DNA from: Agrobacterium cucumeris
Lineage (GTDB): Bacteria > Pseudomonadota > Alphaproteobacteria > Rhizobiales > Rhizobiaceae
DNA length: 64,000 nucleotides
NCBI RefSeq assembly: GCF_030036535.1
Contig: NZ_CP080387.1
Coordinates: 2,283,501 to 2,347,500, forward strand
Reading direction: 5' to 3'
Positions 52,840 through 64,000 of the stretch are shown piece by piece; position 1 is the stretch's first letter, and the number at the start of each line of letters is the position of its first letter. A model generated the notes under the pieces. The model ran no database searches, had not been told where the DNA came from, and saw nothing but the letters and a program-made list of their open reading frames with translations. A program made the position numbers and the translations under genes.

Positions 52840-53671
52840 ACTCAGCCCACGCGCGCAGACGCTGATCTATTTCACACTCTGTGTGCTGCTTGTCCCCTTC
52901 GTTTTTCCGACCTGGTGGATGGTCACGTCGTCGGTCAAACCCGTCAGCCAGATATTTGCCTTTCCGCCTGATATCTGGCCGCGCGCCTTCGATTTTTCGT
53001 CCTATTCCGACGTTTTCAGAATACAGCCCTTCGCGCTGCAATACTGGAACTCCGCCTATATCGCCGCAATCGTCACCATCGGCACCATGGCAGTGGCTTC
53101 GATGGCCGGATATGCCTTTGCACGCATCAGGTTCCCCTTCGCCAACGCCATCTTCATGGTGGTGCTGGTGGGGTTGCTCATCCCGTCAGAAGTGACGCTG
53201 GTTCCGCTGTTCCGGATGTTTCTCAAATGGGGCATGATCAACACACACTGGCCGCTGATCCTGGTGCCGATCTTCGGTGCGCCGGCGGTCTTCGCCACCT
53301 TCATCATGCGCCAGTTCTTCATTTCCCTGCCGGTGGAACTGGAGGAAGCCGCCCGGGTCGATGGCCTCGGCCGGTTCAAGATATTCTGGACCATTGCCCT
53401 GCCGCTTGCCCGTCCAGCGCTGGCCGCCGTTGCGATCTTCACATTTCTCGGCAGCTGGAACCTCTATCTCGAACCCATAGTCTTTCTCTCCAGCCCCGAT
53501 AAGTTCACCCTGCCCCAGGCATTGACACAATTTACCGACGCCTATGGCGGACCGATGTGGAACATCCAGCTTGCCGCCGCAACGATGACCGCCATTCCCG
53601 TACTCATCGTCTTCATCGTTGCGCAGAAACAATTCGTCGAAGGCCTCGCCCATACCGGGCTTAAAGGCTAA
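52829..53671 (+). CDS. ABC sugar transporter permease, MalG/UgpE-like
   Basis: Inner-membrane permease of 280 residues with about six helices and EAA loop LEEAARVDGLGRFKIFWTIALPLARPA. The start is the ATG at 52829, inside the end of the preceding permease gene. A further 29 in-frame codons upstream are the shadow of that gene. It forms the membrane pair with the MalF-like protein. Confidence 0.93.
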   Translation: MKTELSPRAQTLIYFTLCVLLVPFVFPTWWMVTSSVKPVSQIFAFPPDIWPRAFDFSSYSDVFRIQPFALQYWNSAYIAAIVTIGTMAVASMAGYAFARIRFPFANAIFMVVLVGLLIPSEVTLVPLFRMFLKWGMINTHWPLILVPIFGAPAVFATFIMRQFFISLPVELEEAARVDGLGRFKIFWTIALPLARPALAAVAIFTFLGSWNLYLEPIVFLSSPDKFTLPQALTQFTDAYGGPMWNIQLAAATMTAIPVLIVFIVAQKQFVEGLAHTGLKG

Positions 53672-53686
53672 TCGAAAGGCTGACCT

Positions 53687-54730
53687 ATGGCACCCGTTAC
53701 CCTTAGATCCGTCAAGAAAAGCTATGGCGCATTCGCCACCATCCATGGTGTCGATATCGATATTGCCGATGGCGAATTCGTTGTCCTCGTCGGCCCTTCG
53801 GGCTGCGGCAAATCCACCCTGCTGCGGATGATCGCAGGCCTTGAAACCGTGACCAGCGGCGATATCTCGATCAGCAGCCGTGTCGTCAACGAGATCGAAC
53901 CGAAAGACCGCGACATCGCCATGGTCTTTCAGAACTACGCGCTTTATCCGCATATGAGCGTGGCCAGGAACATGGCCTTCTCGCTCGAGCATCGCGGCGG
54001 CAGCAAGACCGAGATTGCCGAGCGGGTGAGCTGGGCGGCGGACATATTGGGGCTGACGCCATTGCTCGAACGGTTCCCCCGCCAGCTTTCCGGCGGCCAA
54101 CGGCAGCGTGTCGCCATGGGCCGCGCAATCGTCCGCAATCCTCAGGTTTTTCTGTTCGACGAACCGCTCAGCAATCTTGATGCCAAATTGCGCGTGGTGA
54201 TGCGCGGTGAAATCAAGGGATTGCACCAGCGTCTGGGGGTCACCACCGTTTATGTCACGCATGACCAGGTGGAAGCCATGACCATGGCCGACAAGATCGT
54301 AGTCATGAATGCCGGACGGGTGGAGCAATGCGGGGCGCCGCTCGAGCTTTATGACCGGCCCGCCAATCCCTTCGTCGCGGGCTTCATCGGTTCGCCGGCG
54401 ATGAATTTCATCAAGGGACAACTTACGACCAATGGCTTCGAGGCTGACGGCGTCATTTTGCCCCTCCCGGCAGGCTCCGCCACAGGCGAAGCGATATACG
54501 GCATCCGCCCGGAACATTTCGAGCTGGTCAACCAAGGCCTCACCGCAACGGTTTTGCTGGTGGAGCCAATGGGGTCGGAAACGCAGGTTACGATGATGCT
54601 CGGCAATCATCAGGTCATCGGTGTTTTTCGCGAGCGTGTACAGGCGCAGCCGGGGGCGACCATCCAGATTCAGCCGGATCTGGCATCGATCCACCTGTTC
54701 GATGCCAGGACCAGTCAACGACTAAACTAG
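53687..54730 (+). CDS. ABC sugar transporter ATP-binding protein, UgpC/MsmK-like
   Basis: Protein of 347 residues. Walker [11 protein letters not shown]-loop [12 protein letters not shown], signature [15 protein letters not shown], Walker [14 protein letters not shown]-loop [10 protein letters not shown], and a C-terminal TOBE region (about 275-347). It ends the LacI operon. The MGRAI form of the signature is typical of CUT1 sugar importers, supporting a carbohydrate-type substrate. Confidence 0.95.
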   Translation: MAPVTLRSVKKSYGAFATIHGVDIDIADGEFVVLVGPSGCGKSTLLRMIAGLETVTSGDISISSRVVNEIEPKDRDIAMVFQNYALYPHMSVARNMAFSLEHRGGSKTEIAERVSWAADILGLTPLLERFPRQLSGGQRQRVAMGRAIVRNPQVFLFDEPLSNLDAKLRVVMRGEIKGLHQRLGVTTVYVTHDQVEAMTMADKIVVMNAGRVEQCGAPLELYDRPANPFVAGFIGSPAMNFIKGQLTTNGFEADGVILPLPAGSATGEAIYGIRPEHFELVNQGLTATVLLVEPMGSETQVTMMLGNHQVIGVFRERVQAQPGATIQIQPDLASIHLFDARTSQRLN

Positions 54731-55080
54731 CGGACCGCGCGCCATGACATGCCATTGCAAACCGAACCTAAAGGCGCACCGCTGCAGATCCGAGCGGCGC
54801 TCCGACGACACTTGTTGGCGCCGATCAGACCCATATGTCTTGAACAGCGTCACACGAACCACGCCAATCATCAGATGTACTTTTTGAGCATTCATCATAA
54901 CTCGAGAACGAATTCGGGTCGGGCCTCAGGTCAGGATGAAAAATCTTCCAGCGTCAGACCGAAGTCGACCGGTCTGCTGGCCGTTCCACTTTGATCGAAC
55001 CAGGAACATAAAATCAAAGCCCAGTGACCACTGAGGGTGAAGTCAGCACAAGTGCTCAGGCGCGACCACGAGTTGACGCC
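54731..55080. other. 350-bp gap between convergent ABC and regulator genes
   Basis: No gene or convincing terminator was recognised. Small dyads occur (AGCACaaGTGCT and CAGTGaCCACTG near 55020-55060) but have no T-run. Short frames have no family motif. Confidence 0.4.
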
Positions 55081-56394
55081 TCAACGCGGCTTTCTGAAGA
55101 AGGCGGGATGAATCCCCAAGCGCTGCAACCGCGCGTAAAGGCTTCGCCGGGGAAGATTCAGCGCCTCTGCGACGGCCGTTGCGTCACCGCCATGGCTTTG
55201 GAGTGCCTGGGTCAGAAGGCTTGTCTCGAAAGCATCCATCTGTTCGACCAGACCCAACCTCGTCGACGCTTGGCGGTGCGGTGAGGCAAGCCCAAGCGCG
55301 ACCTGCGTTGCATAGTTGCGCAATTCGCGGATATTGCCCGGCCATTCATTGCTCAGGAGAAACGCTTCGATCTCCGCATCGATCTGCGGACTGGGGAGCC
55401 CATGGCGGCGCGCTGCATCCTCTAAAAACACATGGAACAGGATGGCAATGTCCCCCTGCCTTTGACGCAGTGGCGGCACACCGAGGCGCACGGTCTCGAG
55501 GTGATAAAGCAGATCCTTGCGGAAGCCTGCCCTTTCATCGTCACCGGCAAGGTGTGTCCTCGTCAAGGTGGTAATGATCCTGACATCGACGGGCGTCGTC
55601 CCGCCGCTTGGATTGGGCATTTCCCGGCTTTCCACCACGCCTAGCATCCGCCCCTGCATCAGGGAAGACATGGTTTCCGCCCCATCCAGAAACAGCGTTC
55701 CACGCTGGGCCTCGGCAATCAGCCCACGACGAAGGCGCGTGCCGAACAGTGTCTCGTCAACCATCGCATCCGAAATTGACGCGCAATCGACGCGGATGAA
55801 TGGGCGCGCGCGGCGCGGGCTTCCCTGGTGCAATAGCCTGGCAATCAGCTCCTTGCCCGTCCCGGTCTCGCCTTCGACAAGCACATTGACGTCCGTCGGA
55901 GCGACCCGTTCAATCAAGTCCCGCAACTGGACCATAGCGGGCGTCTGGCCGAGCAGCGGCGATGTCAGTTCCGCCTCGAGAGCCGCCTGACGCAGCCGCC
56001 GATTGTCGACGACCAGACGGCGGGTTTCCAGCGCGCGTCGGACGGAGGCGATCAGATGGTCCGTCATGAACGGCTTTGCCACGAAATCGAAGGCGCCCCG
56101 CTTCAAGGCGGCGACTGCCATGGCGATATCGCCATGCCCTGTCATGAGGATGACCGGCAATTCGCGATCGCGAGCAAGGATTGCATCGAACAGGTCGTTG
56201 CCATCGAGGCGCGGCATGCGAAGATCGGTGACGACGACACCGGGCAGCGTGGTGGAGAGGCTGGCAAGCGCCGATTTGCCATCGTCATGCACCTCCACCT
56301 CCAAGCCGGCGATGGCGAAGCTGTCCGCCAATGCTGCACGAAAGGCGATATTGTCTTCAACGAGCAGGATCTTCTCTGGTGCATTCTGCGTCAT
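55081..56394 (-). CDS. DctD/NtrC-type response regulator with degenerate sigma-54 activator domain
   Basis: Protein of 437 residues. The receiver has VEDN and phosphoacceptor D57 (VVVTDLRMP). The AAA+ domain has an intact Walker A (GETGTGKE, 175-182). The loop after LFG (217-230) lacks the GAFTGA motif that contacts sigma-54: the LFG is followed by TRLRRGLIAEAQRGTLFLD. Walker B is LFLDGAE, with Gly in place of the catalytic Glu. The arginine-finger region (RKDLLYHL) and the Fis-type DNA-binding end (GDATAVAEALNLPRRSLYARLQRLG) are kept. It probably binds DNA under phosphorylation control without activating sigma-54. It overlaps the kinase gene by 4 bp. Confidence 0.9.
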   Translation of the reverse strand: MTQNAPEKILLVEDNIAFRAALADSFAIAGLEVEVHDDGKSALASLSTTLPGVVVTDLRMPRLDGNDLFDAILARDRELPVILMTGHGDIAMAVAALKRGAFDFVAKPFMTDHLIASVRRALETRRLVVDNRRLRQAALEAELTSPLLGQTPAMVQLRDLIERVAPTDVNVLVEGETGTGKELIARLLHQGSPRRARPFIRVDCASISDAMVDETLFGTRLRRGLIAEAQRGTLFLDGAETMSSLMQGRMLGVVESREMPNPSGGTTPVDVRIITTLTRTHLAGDDERAGFRKDLLYHLETVRLGVPPLRQRQGDIAILFHVFLEDAARRHGLPSPQIDAEIEAFLLSNEWPGNIRELRNYATQVALGLASPHRQASTRLGLVEQMDAFETSLLTQALQSHGGDATAVAEALNLPRRSLYARLQRLGIHPAFFRKPR

Positions 56395-58178
56395 GCCGCC
56401 CTCATGGTAACGGTAAAGGCCGCGCCCCCAAACGCCGACGCCGTGATGGTGAGAGCGCCGCCAAGATCGCTCATGATATCCTGGGCAATGCCAAGACCAA
56501 GCCCGAGGCCATTTGGCTTGCCGGTCACGAAGGGCTGAAAGACTTGCTTGCCGAGCTGCGGATCGATGCCCGGGCCGTTATCGGCAACCGTCAGGCAAAT
56601 CATGTCCTCGTGATGCTCCACCGTTATCGCAATCTCCGGATCGGCGTATCCCTCCAGCGCGTCCATGGCGTTCTGCAACAGATTGACCAGAACCTGTTCG
56701 AGCGGCACTCGCTTGCCAAGCACGCCTGGTTGACCACTTGGCGGCAGGGTCAGGCGAATGCCTGCCTTCCGGATCCGGTCTTCCATCAACAGCATCGCGC
56801 CCGCGATAATACCATCCAGGGGTTCTTCGCCGATTTGCCCCTCCCCCTTGCGGGAGAAACCGCGCATTTCCTGCGTCAGCGTGCCGATCCGCTCCGTCAT
56901 CGCAATCATCGTGCTGAGACTGTCGCGAACCCGCTCGCTGCGACTGGCCGCAAGGTGGTGGAGCGCATTTTCCGAAAGGGTGCGGATGGTAGCAACCGGC
57001 TGATTGATCTCATGCATGAGGCCAGCAGTAATGGAGCCGACAGAGGCGAGCCGATTGGCCTGTGCCAGCTCCTCTCGCGCTTCTCGGTAACGCTGATCGG
57101 CAATCGCCCGATATCCCATTTCTTCACGCAACTGCGCCGTTCGTTGAGCAACCGCCGCCTCGAGGCTGCGCCGCTCTGCAGCGCGTCGTGCCGTGCGATT
57201 GGCCTGCCACCAGACGCCTGAACCGGCGAGAAGCAGAAGCGGGAGGATGGCAAGCGCGGCAAGCGTGGCCCGCCGGTCGGCAGCGATACGCGCCGGTCGC
57301 GTGTCGAGAAGATGCAGGATGCGAAGATCCGTTCCGGCAATGGGAAGTGCGGCATAAATCATCTCCGCGCCCTGCGCCGTCTCGATCCGATCCGGTCCCG
57401 CAAACCGATAGTGGCCGGGCTCGAGCTTTGCATCGCCATACTGGCCGATCGCATCGATCCGCTGACGAACGGCGGTAGGCAAAGGAGCAAGGGTTGTGAG
57501 AATCTGGTCCTTGTCGGGTGCCGCCAGAATGATGCCGTTGGCATCGACGATCAGCGTGCGCCCCGGATCACCGGCCCAGATGGCGGAAAGCGCGCCGAAC
57601 TCATATTTGACGACGACGACACCGGACGCGGCATCGCTTTGGCCGACGCGCCGCGCCAGAAACAAGCCTGCCTGACGGGTGAGCAGGCCCGCGCCATAAT
57701 ACTCCGCCTTCCCCTCCCGCATTGCGCCGGTGAAATAGGGACGGAAGCCGAAATTCTGCCCGACGAAGCTCCTGTCGTCGCGGGCATTGGAAGCGGCCAC
57801 GGCAACGCCATCGCGATTGATCAGATAGATATAGGAGGCTCCGGTCTCTCGCACGAGAGAACCGAATTTCTCGCTGAGCCGCGCTGCCGTCTGCGGATTC
57901 TTGGTCGATAGAACATCGACGAGATCGCCATATTCACCGAGAACGATCGGCATCAGCCGAAAACGGGCAAGCTCGCTGTCGATCAACAGGCTGTGCTGGC
58001 GCACCAGCAGCTCAGCCTCCTCCGCCAGCTGCTCCGACGCCTGCCGACGCGACCAAAGGGACGCTCCACTCCAGACGAGAGCAATAACGACGAGGACGAG
58101 CAGCACCAGCACTAGGATTTGTAGGCGAGATTTCAGAGACATCTGTGCAGGATATTGCACAATCAATCGAAACGCCAT
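56391..58178 (-). CDS. DctB-like sensor histidine kinase
   Basis: Protein of 595 residues. Helix 1 (about 18-40) and helix 2 (about 310-328) enclose a periplasmic double-PAS (sCache) domain with the motif VGQNFGFRPYFTGAM and LLTRQAGLFLARRV, as in DctB, which binds C4-dicarboxylates. A coiled linker leads to the H-box GLMHEINQPVATI and ATPase motifs NLLQNAMDAL, DNGPGI and GLGLGLGIAQDI. A later ATG at 58142 (MSLKSRL) is an alternative start. With its response-regulator partner and the divergent MHS permease it forms a dicarboxylate-type sensing unit. Confidence 0.92.
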   Translation of the reverse strand: MAFRLIVQYPAQMSLKSRLQILVLVLLVLVVIALVWSGASLWSRRQASEQLAEEAELLVRQHSLLIDSELARFRLMPIVLGEYGDLVDVLSTKNPQTAARLSEKFGSLVRETGASYIYLINRDGVAVAASNARDDRSFVGQNFGFRPYFTGAMREGKAEYYGAGLLTRQAGLFLARRVGQSDAASGVVVVKYEFGALSAIWAGDPGRTLIVDANGIILAAPDKDQILTTLAPLPTAVRQRIDAIGQYGDAKLEPGHYRFAGPDRIETAQGAEMIYAALPIAGTDLRILHLLDTRPARIAADRRATLAALAILPLLLLAGSGVWWQANRTARRAAERRSLEAAVAQRTAQLREEMGYRAIADQRYREAREELAQANRLASVGSITAGLMHEINQPVATIRTLSENALHHLAASRSERVRDSLSTMIAMTERIGTLTQEMRGFSRKGEGQIGEEPLDGIIAGAMLLMEDRIRKAGIRLTLPPSGQPGVLGKRVPLEQVLVNLLQNAMDALEGYADPEIAITVEHHEDMICLTVADNGPGIDPQLGKQVFQPFVTGKPNGLGLGLGIAQDIMSDLGGALTITASAFGGAAFTVTMRAA

Positions 58179-58506
58179 GCAAAAATCAGCACAGATTTTG
58201 CCTCAGACCTTTCGGATATATCAATTAAATTGATTAGATTCAGATAGTTAATTGATCATCAATCAATCCTTCACATGACATCCCACCCTGCCGCAGATTG
58301 CATGAAGAGGACGCGCCGTCGGGAGGATGGCCGAACAGCTTTAAAATCAACGGCCATGTGCTGATCAGCAAGGACGCTTTCTGCGGGACGCTCGCTGGTC
58401 ACTCGGAGGGAATATCCCAGGCTCAAGCCGCGCGTCACGATCTTGGCCCTGCCTGGAAGAAGGCACCGGGCGTCTTTGTAGAACTTGACCAAGGGAGGGT
58501 CTGAGT
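58179..58506. other. Divergent promoter region between DctB-like and MHS permease genes
   Basis: About 330 bp. A search by eye for the sigma-54 pattern TGGCAC-N5-TTGC found no acceptable match. The left part is AT-rich with overlapping dyads (TCAATTAAATTGA near 58218-58230 and ATTGATCATCAAT near 58252-58264), which could be operators. The ribosome site GGGAGGG precedes the GTG start of the permease. Confidence 0.5.
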
Positions 58507-59844
58507 GTGTTGATCGAGACTGGAAATACTGTCACCCACGGAGCTGCAAATCAGGCTGCCGCGCAGTCGCCAGACCGCAAGCAGCGCCTGAAATCGATTA
58601 TCGGCGGTTCAACGGGCAATCTCGTCGAATGGTTCGACTGGTACGTCTATGCCGCGTTTGCGCTCTACTTCGCACCGCACTTCTTTCCTGCAGGCGATCA
58701 GACCGCACAGCTCCTTAATTCCGCAGCCGTCTTCGCCGTCGGCTTCGTGATGCGCCCCGTCGGCGCATGGATCATGGGTCTTTATGCCGACCGCCATGGC
58801 CGCAAGTCCGGACTGGCGCTTTCAGTGACCCTCATGTGCCTTGGTTCGCTGATCATTGCCCTGACACCGGATTACCAGACGATCGGCGTTGCCGCACCGA
58901 CGCTTCTCGTCATCGCCCGCTTGCTGCAGGGTCTCTCCGTCGGCGGCGAATATGGCGCCTCTGCCACCTATCTTTCCGAAATGGCGGGCAAGGAACGCCG
59001 CGGCTTTTTCTCCTCCTTCCAGTACGTGACCCTTATCTCGGGCCAGCTTCTGGCGATTGCCGTCCTCATCATTCTACAGAACGTCATGACCCCGGAAGAT
59101 CTCAATGCCTGGGGCTGGCGCATTCCGTTCTTCGTTGGCGCGGCGCTGGCCGTCGTCGTCTTCTGGCTGCGTCGCGGTCTTGCTGAAACCGAAAGCTTCA
59201 AGAACGCCAAGGCTGAGGGCACGCCGAAGTCTGGCTTCTGGCAGCTCCTGACCAAGCATCCGAAAGAGACCGCACTTGTCATGCTCCTGACCGCAGGCGG
59301 CACCCTGGCCTTCTACGCCTACTCGATCTACATGCAGAAATTTCTGGTCAACACCTCCGGCTTCTCCCGTGAGGTCGCCAGCGAGATCAACGCCGTCACG
59401 CTCTTCGTCTTCATGCTGCTGCAGCCACTTGCGGGCGGACTGTCCGACAAGATCGGCCGCAAGCCGCTGATGGTGACATTCGGTGTATTGGGCGTGCTCT
59501 TCACCTACCCGATCTTCTCGGCTCTGGAACATGCCAAGGATCCGCTGACGGCCGGATTGCTGGTCATGGCCGCACTGGTGATCGTGACGGGCTACACCTC
59601 GATCAACGCAGTGGTCAAAGCAGAGCTCTTCCCCGCCCATATCCGCGCGCTCGGCGTTGCTCTTCCTTATGCGCTCGCCAACACACTCTTCGGCGGCACA
59701 GCGGAGTTCGTTGCATTGCGCTTTAAGACCGCCGGTTGGGAACAGGGCTTCTACTGGTACGTCACCGCCATGATTGGCGTGTCGCTCATCGTCTACTTGT
59801 TCATGCGTGATACCAGCAAGCAGAGCGAGATCATCGAAGACTAA
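58507..59844 (+). CDS. MFS transporter, metabolite:H+ symporter family (KgtP-like)
   Basis: Inner-membrane transporter of 445 residues with about twelve helices. Family signatures are GNLVEWFDWYVYAAFALYFAPHFFP in helix 1, GLYADRHGRKSGL in loop 2-3 and GLSVGGEYGASATYL in helix 4. The MHS group includes alpha-ketoglutarate permease KgtP, shikimate ShiA and protocatechuate carriers. The adjacent DctBD-like pair suggests a C4/C5-dicarboxylate. Start is a GTG preceded by GGGAGGG. After the stop, GGGGG-tag-CCCCC (59851-59868 region) may end transcription. Confidence 0.92.
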   Translation: MLIETGNTVTHGAANQAAAQSPDRKQRLKSIIGGSTGNLVEWFDWYVYAAFALYFAPHFFPAGDQTAQLLNSAAVFAVGFVMRPVGAWIMGLYADRHGRKSGLALSVTLMCLGSLIIALTPDYQTIGVAAPTLLVIARLLQGLSVGGEYGASATYLSEMAGKERRGFFSSFQYVTLISGQLLAIAVLIILQNVMTPEDLNAWGWRIPFFVGAALAVVVFWLRRGLAETESFKNAKAEGTPKSGFWQLLTKHPKETALVMLLTAGGTLAFYAYSIYMQKFLVNTSGFSREVASEINAVTLFVFMLLQPLAGGLSDKIGRKPLMVTFGVLGVLFTYPIFSALEHAKDPLTAGLLVMAALVIVTGYTSINAVVKAELFPAHIRALGVALPYALANTLFGGTAEFVALRFKTAGWEQGFYWYVTAMIGVSLIVYLFMRDTSKQSEIIED

Positions 59845-60214
59845 GAGGGAGAGGGGGTAGCCCCCCCTCGACTCACCTCCGAGGCTTGGCTGCCATCGGC
59901 GTTCAGCTGCCTACGCGCTACAAGTACAACCGGCGGCACACTTCGATGCCGTCTCCTCTGCTTCAATACTGCCAAAGCCGGCGGCGCTTGCGCTGCAGGT
60001 CTGTCCGAACCCATCCGTATCTGGACACGGCTACACTTTAAAGTTTATCGGCTCCGAGACATCCTGCATGAGGGTTGGGTATCAACCTGATTGCATAGGC
60101 CTTGCGGTAATGCCTTTTCCTCGGAGCGAGTTTACCGCCGGACTTACCGGATTTGCCACCCTTCCCTTGCTCTTTCTATACACGCTTCTCGACCTTATTC
60201 TGAAGGGTGGTGCT

Positions 60215-60600
60215 GCCGACAGGATCAACGCGAAGATGGTGGCGCTCGAGGCGCGCAAGAAGGAGCTGGTCGGCTTCCTCGACGATGCGGAGGAGCCACC
60301 TCCCCTGCTGCATCCCAATCTGGCAAAATATTATCATGAGGAGATCGCTGCTCTCCACGACCAGTTGGGCAATGAAGAAACGCGAGCACTGGCGGCCGAC
60401 AAACTTCGCACGCTGGTCAGCCGCATCGATCTCGTGCCCGACGGCGCGGAACTGGTGATCGTGCTGCGCGGCGATCTTGCCGCCATCCTGACGTTTGCAT
60501 CTGGCAAGAGGAAGCCCGAGTTTCTCAACGAGCGGGCACTTTTGGAAGATCTCATGGGCCGCGCTGATCAATCCGGTGCCCAGAAACGCAAAAAGCCCCA
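60215..60600 (+). pseudogene. C-terminal remnant of a large serine recombinase
   Basis: The translation from about 60215 (ADRINAKMVALEARKKELV, then PPPLLHPNLAKYYHEEIAAL, DKLRTLVSRIDLVPDG and LRGDLAAILTFASGK) matches the coiled-coil tail of recombinase/resolvase-family integrases. The catalytic domain and zinc ribbon are absent. The frame continues into the antisense of the neighbouring tRNA and yields AGAGFEPAAFRL, a known artefact. It lies directly next to tRNA-fMet, so it may be the remainder of an element integrated there. The 355 bp before it, from the MHS permease stop, hold nothing else I recognise. Confidence 0.75.
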
Positions 60601-60612
60601 CGAAGGGGCTTT
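60588..60612 (-). terminator. Terminator of the rrn operon after tRNA-fMet
   Basis: Minus-strand hairpin AAAGCCCC-ttcgt-GGGGCTTTTT, 21 bp past the 3' end of tRNA-fMet, with a five-T tail. Confidence 0.75.
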
Positions 60613-60632
60613 ATTGGGATCACAGGGATCGT

Positions 60633-60709
<77 letters not shown>

Positions 60710-60811
60710 TTACCAGCGCAAGTTCGCAGAACTTGTCGCGAGAGCGTAACCGCATGGCGGTTATGCTTGGTGCCGGAGCAAATTGCCGAAGGCGATTTGT
60801 CTCCTTTAAGG

Positions 60812-60833
60812 GACGCACGAGGCGTCTTTTTTT
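60812..60833 (+). terminator. Plus-strand Rho-independent terminator in the 5S-tRNA spacer
   Basis: GACGC-acgag-GCGTC followed by seven T on the plus strand, opposite to rRNA transcription. No gene that needs it is known on that strand. Confidence 0.6.
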
Positions 60834-60851
60834 ATTCTGGTCTTAAACGAC

Positions 60852-60879
60852 AAAAGGCCGCTTGAGCGGCCCTTTTTTT
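60852..60879. terminator. Two-way terminator in the 5S-tRNA spacer
   Basis: Hairpin GGCCGCTTGAGCGGCC with A-rich left and T-rich right flanks (seven T on plus, four on minus). It could attenuate transcription between 5S and tRNA-fMet or block antisense reads. Confidence 0.6.
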
Positions 60880-60929
60880 ATCGGCTGGGCCGAAGAATGT
60901 GAATGAGAAGATTAGATGTTGCGTTTTGC

Positions 60930-61048
60930 AGACCTGGCAGCGACCTACTCTCCCGCGTCTTGAGACGGAGTACCATTGGCGCTGGGGCGTTTCACGGCCG
61001 TGTTCGGAATGGGAACGGGTGCAGCCGCCCCGCGATAACCACCAGGTC
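60930..61048 (-). rRNA. rrf: 5S ribosomal RNA
   Basis: Minus strand, about 119 nt. It begins GACCTGGTGGTTATCGCGGG and ends GGTCGCTGCCAGGTCT, its ends being complementary (GACCTGG/CCAGGTC). The internal CCCGTTCCCATTCCGAACAC is the conserved 5S core. Confidence 0.95.
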
Positions 61049-61302
61049 GGCAAAACGCAACATGCTCCATGTTTTCACATGGAAACTGCTGTTTCGAGAA
61101 GCTGGAGAGCTCAAAGCTCTATTTAATTTAACACGTCTTTCCGTGACCGATCCGTATTCCACCTTTGCTCGAAGTCGAGCATGGAAGCCATACAGACCAG
61201 AGGTCGTCGCGCCCTGTGGCGCGGCCCGTCCGGAGCCCTTCGGGCGTCAGGACAGAACAGATCATCGAACTGCGTTCGATGAGCATGAACAATGGGAACG
61301 AA
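61049..61302 (-). other. 23S-5S spacer of the rrn operon
   Basis: About 250 bp with several short hairpins (GCTCGAAGTCGAGC, CATCGAACTGCGTTCGATG). They probably form the processing stems for 23S and 5S. No tRNA is present. Confidence 0.7.

Positions 61303-64000
<2,698 letters not shown>

Noticed and set aside
58179..58506. Sigma-54 promoter expected for a DctBD-controlled permease
   Set aside because: The best candidates (for example near 58461 and 58325) fail in the -12 element or in spacing; none keeps both GG and GC at the right distance.

Overview
The window reads as chromosomal DNA of a Rhizobiales alphaproteobacterium, most likely Agrobacterium/Rhizobium. The signs are a rrn operon ordered 23S-5S-tRNA-fMet, an extended helix 9 in the 23S gene, dense ABC uptake operons next to LysR, LacI, ROK and AraC regulators, and high-GC coding with short overlaps. 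An AT-richer island interrupts this at about 30.2-39.2 kb.

Layout. 1-1.9 kb: 5'-truncated Old Yellow Enzyme/FAD oxidoreductase. 2-8.1 kb: envelope thiol-redox block with a QseBC/PmrAB-like two-component system, DsbD, two DsbA-like proteins and an L,D-transpeptidase. Two perfect CTTAAG-N5-CTTAAG boxes, one in front of each effector operon, suggest one regulon. 8.2-11.6 kb: PhyH dioxygenase with divergent AraC regulator, a YggS gene fragment and a secreted-type nuclease/phosphatase. 11.7-22.6 kb: minus-strand catabolic operon (nitrilase, RraA-like protein, Pot-type ABC importer, two FAD oxidoreductases, GlpK-like kinase) under a LysR regulator. 23-29.9 kb: xenosiderophore uptake (two YbtPQ-like ABC half-transporters, TonB receptor, AraC regulator).

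30.2-38.9 kb is the island: LuxR-type regulator, large autotransporter and GAF-GGDEF-EAL protein. The last two lie between inverted, internally deleted relics of an IS6-family element. 38.9-42.5 kb: orphan BrnA-like protein, GNAT, Gfo/Idh/MocA oxidoreductase and ROK regulator. 42.7-47.5 kb: AfuABC-like importer plus inositol-monophosphatase-family enzyme, divergent from ROK with two related operator-like repeats between them. 47.8-54.7 kb: LacI-controlled operon with a readable promoter and operator, a FAD oxidoreductase and a sugar-type ABC importer.

55-59.8 kb: DctBD-like two-component pair divergent from an MHS-type dicarboxylate/ketoglutarate permease. The response regulator lacks the GAFTGA loop and the Walker B glutamate. 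60.2-64 kb: remnant of a large serine recombinase beside tRNA-fMet, then 5S and most of 23S rRNA on the minus strand.

The most interesting candidates are the thiol-redox/peptidoglycan cross-linking regulon, the adhesin/c-di-GMP island framed by miniature IS6 derivatives, and the degenerate NtrC-type regulator. All assignments come from reading motifs and translations; no database search was run.
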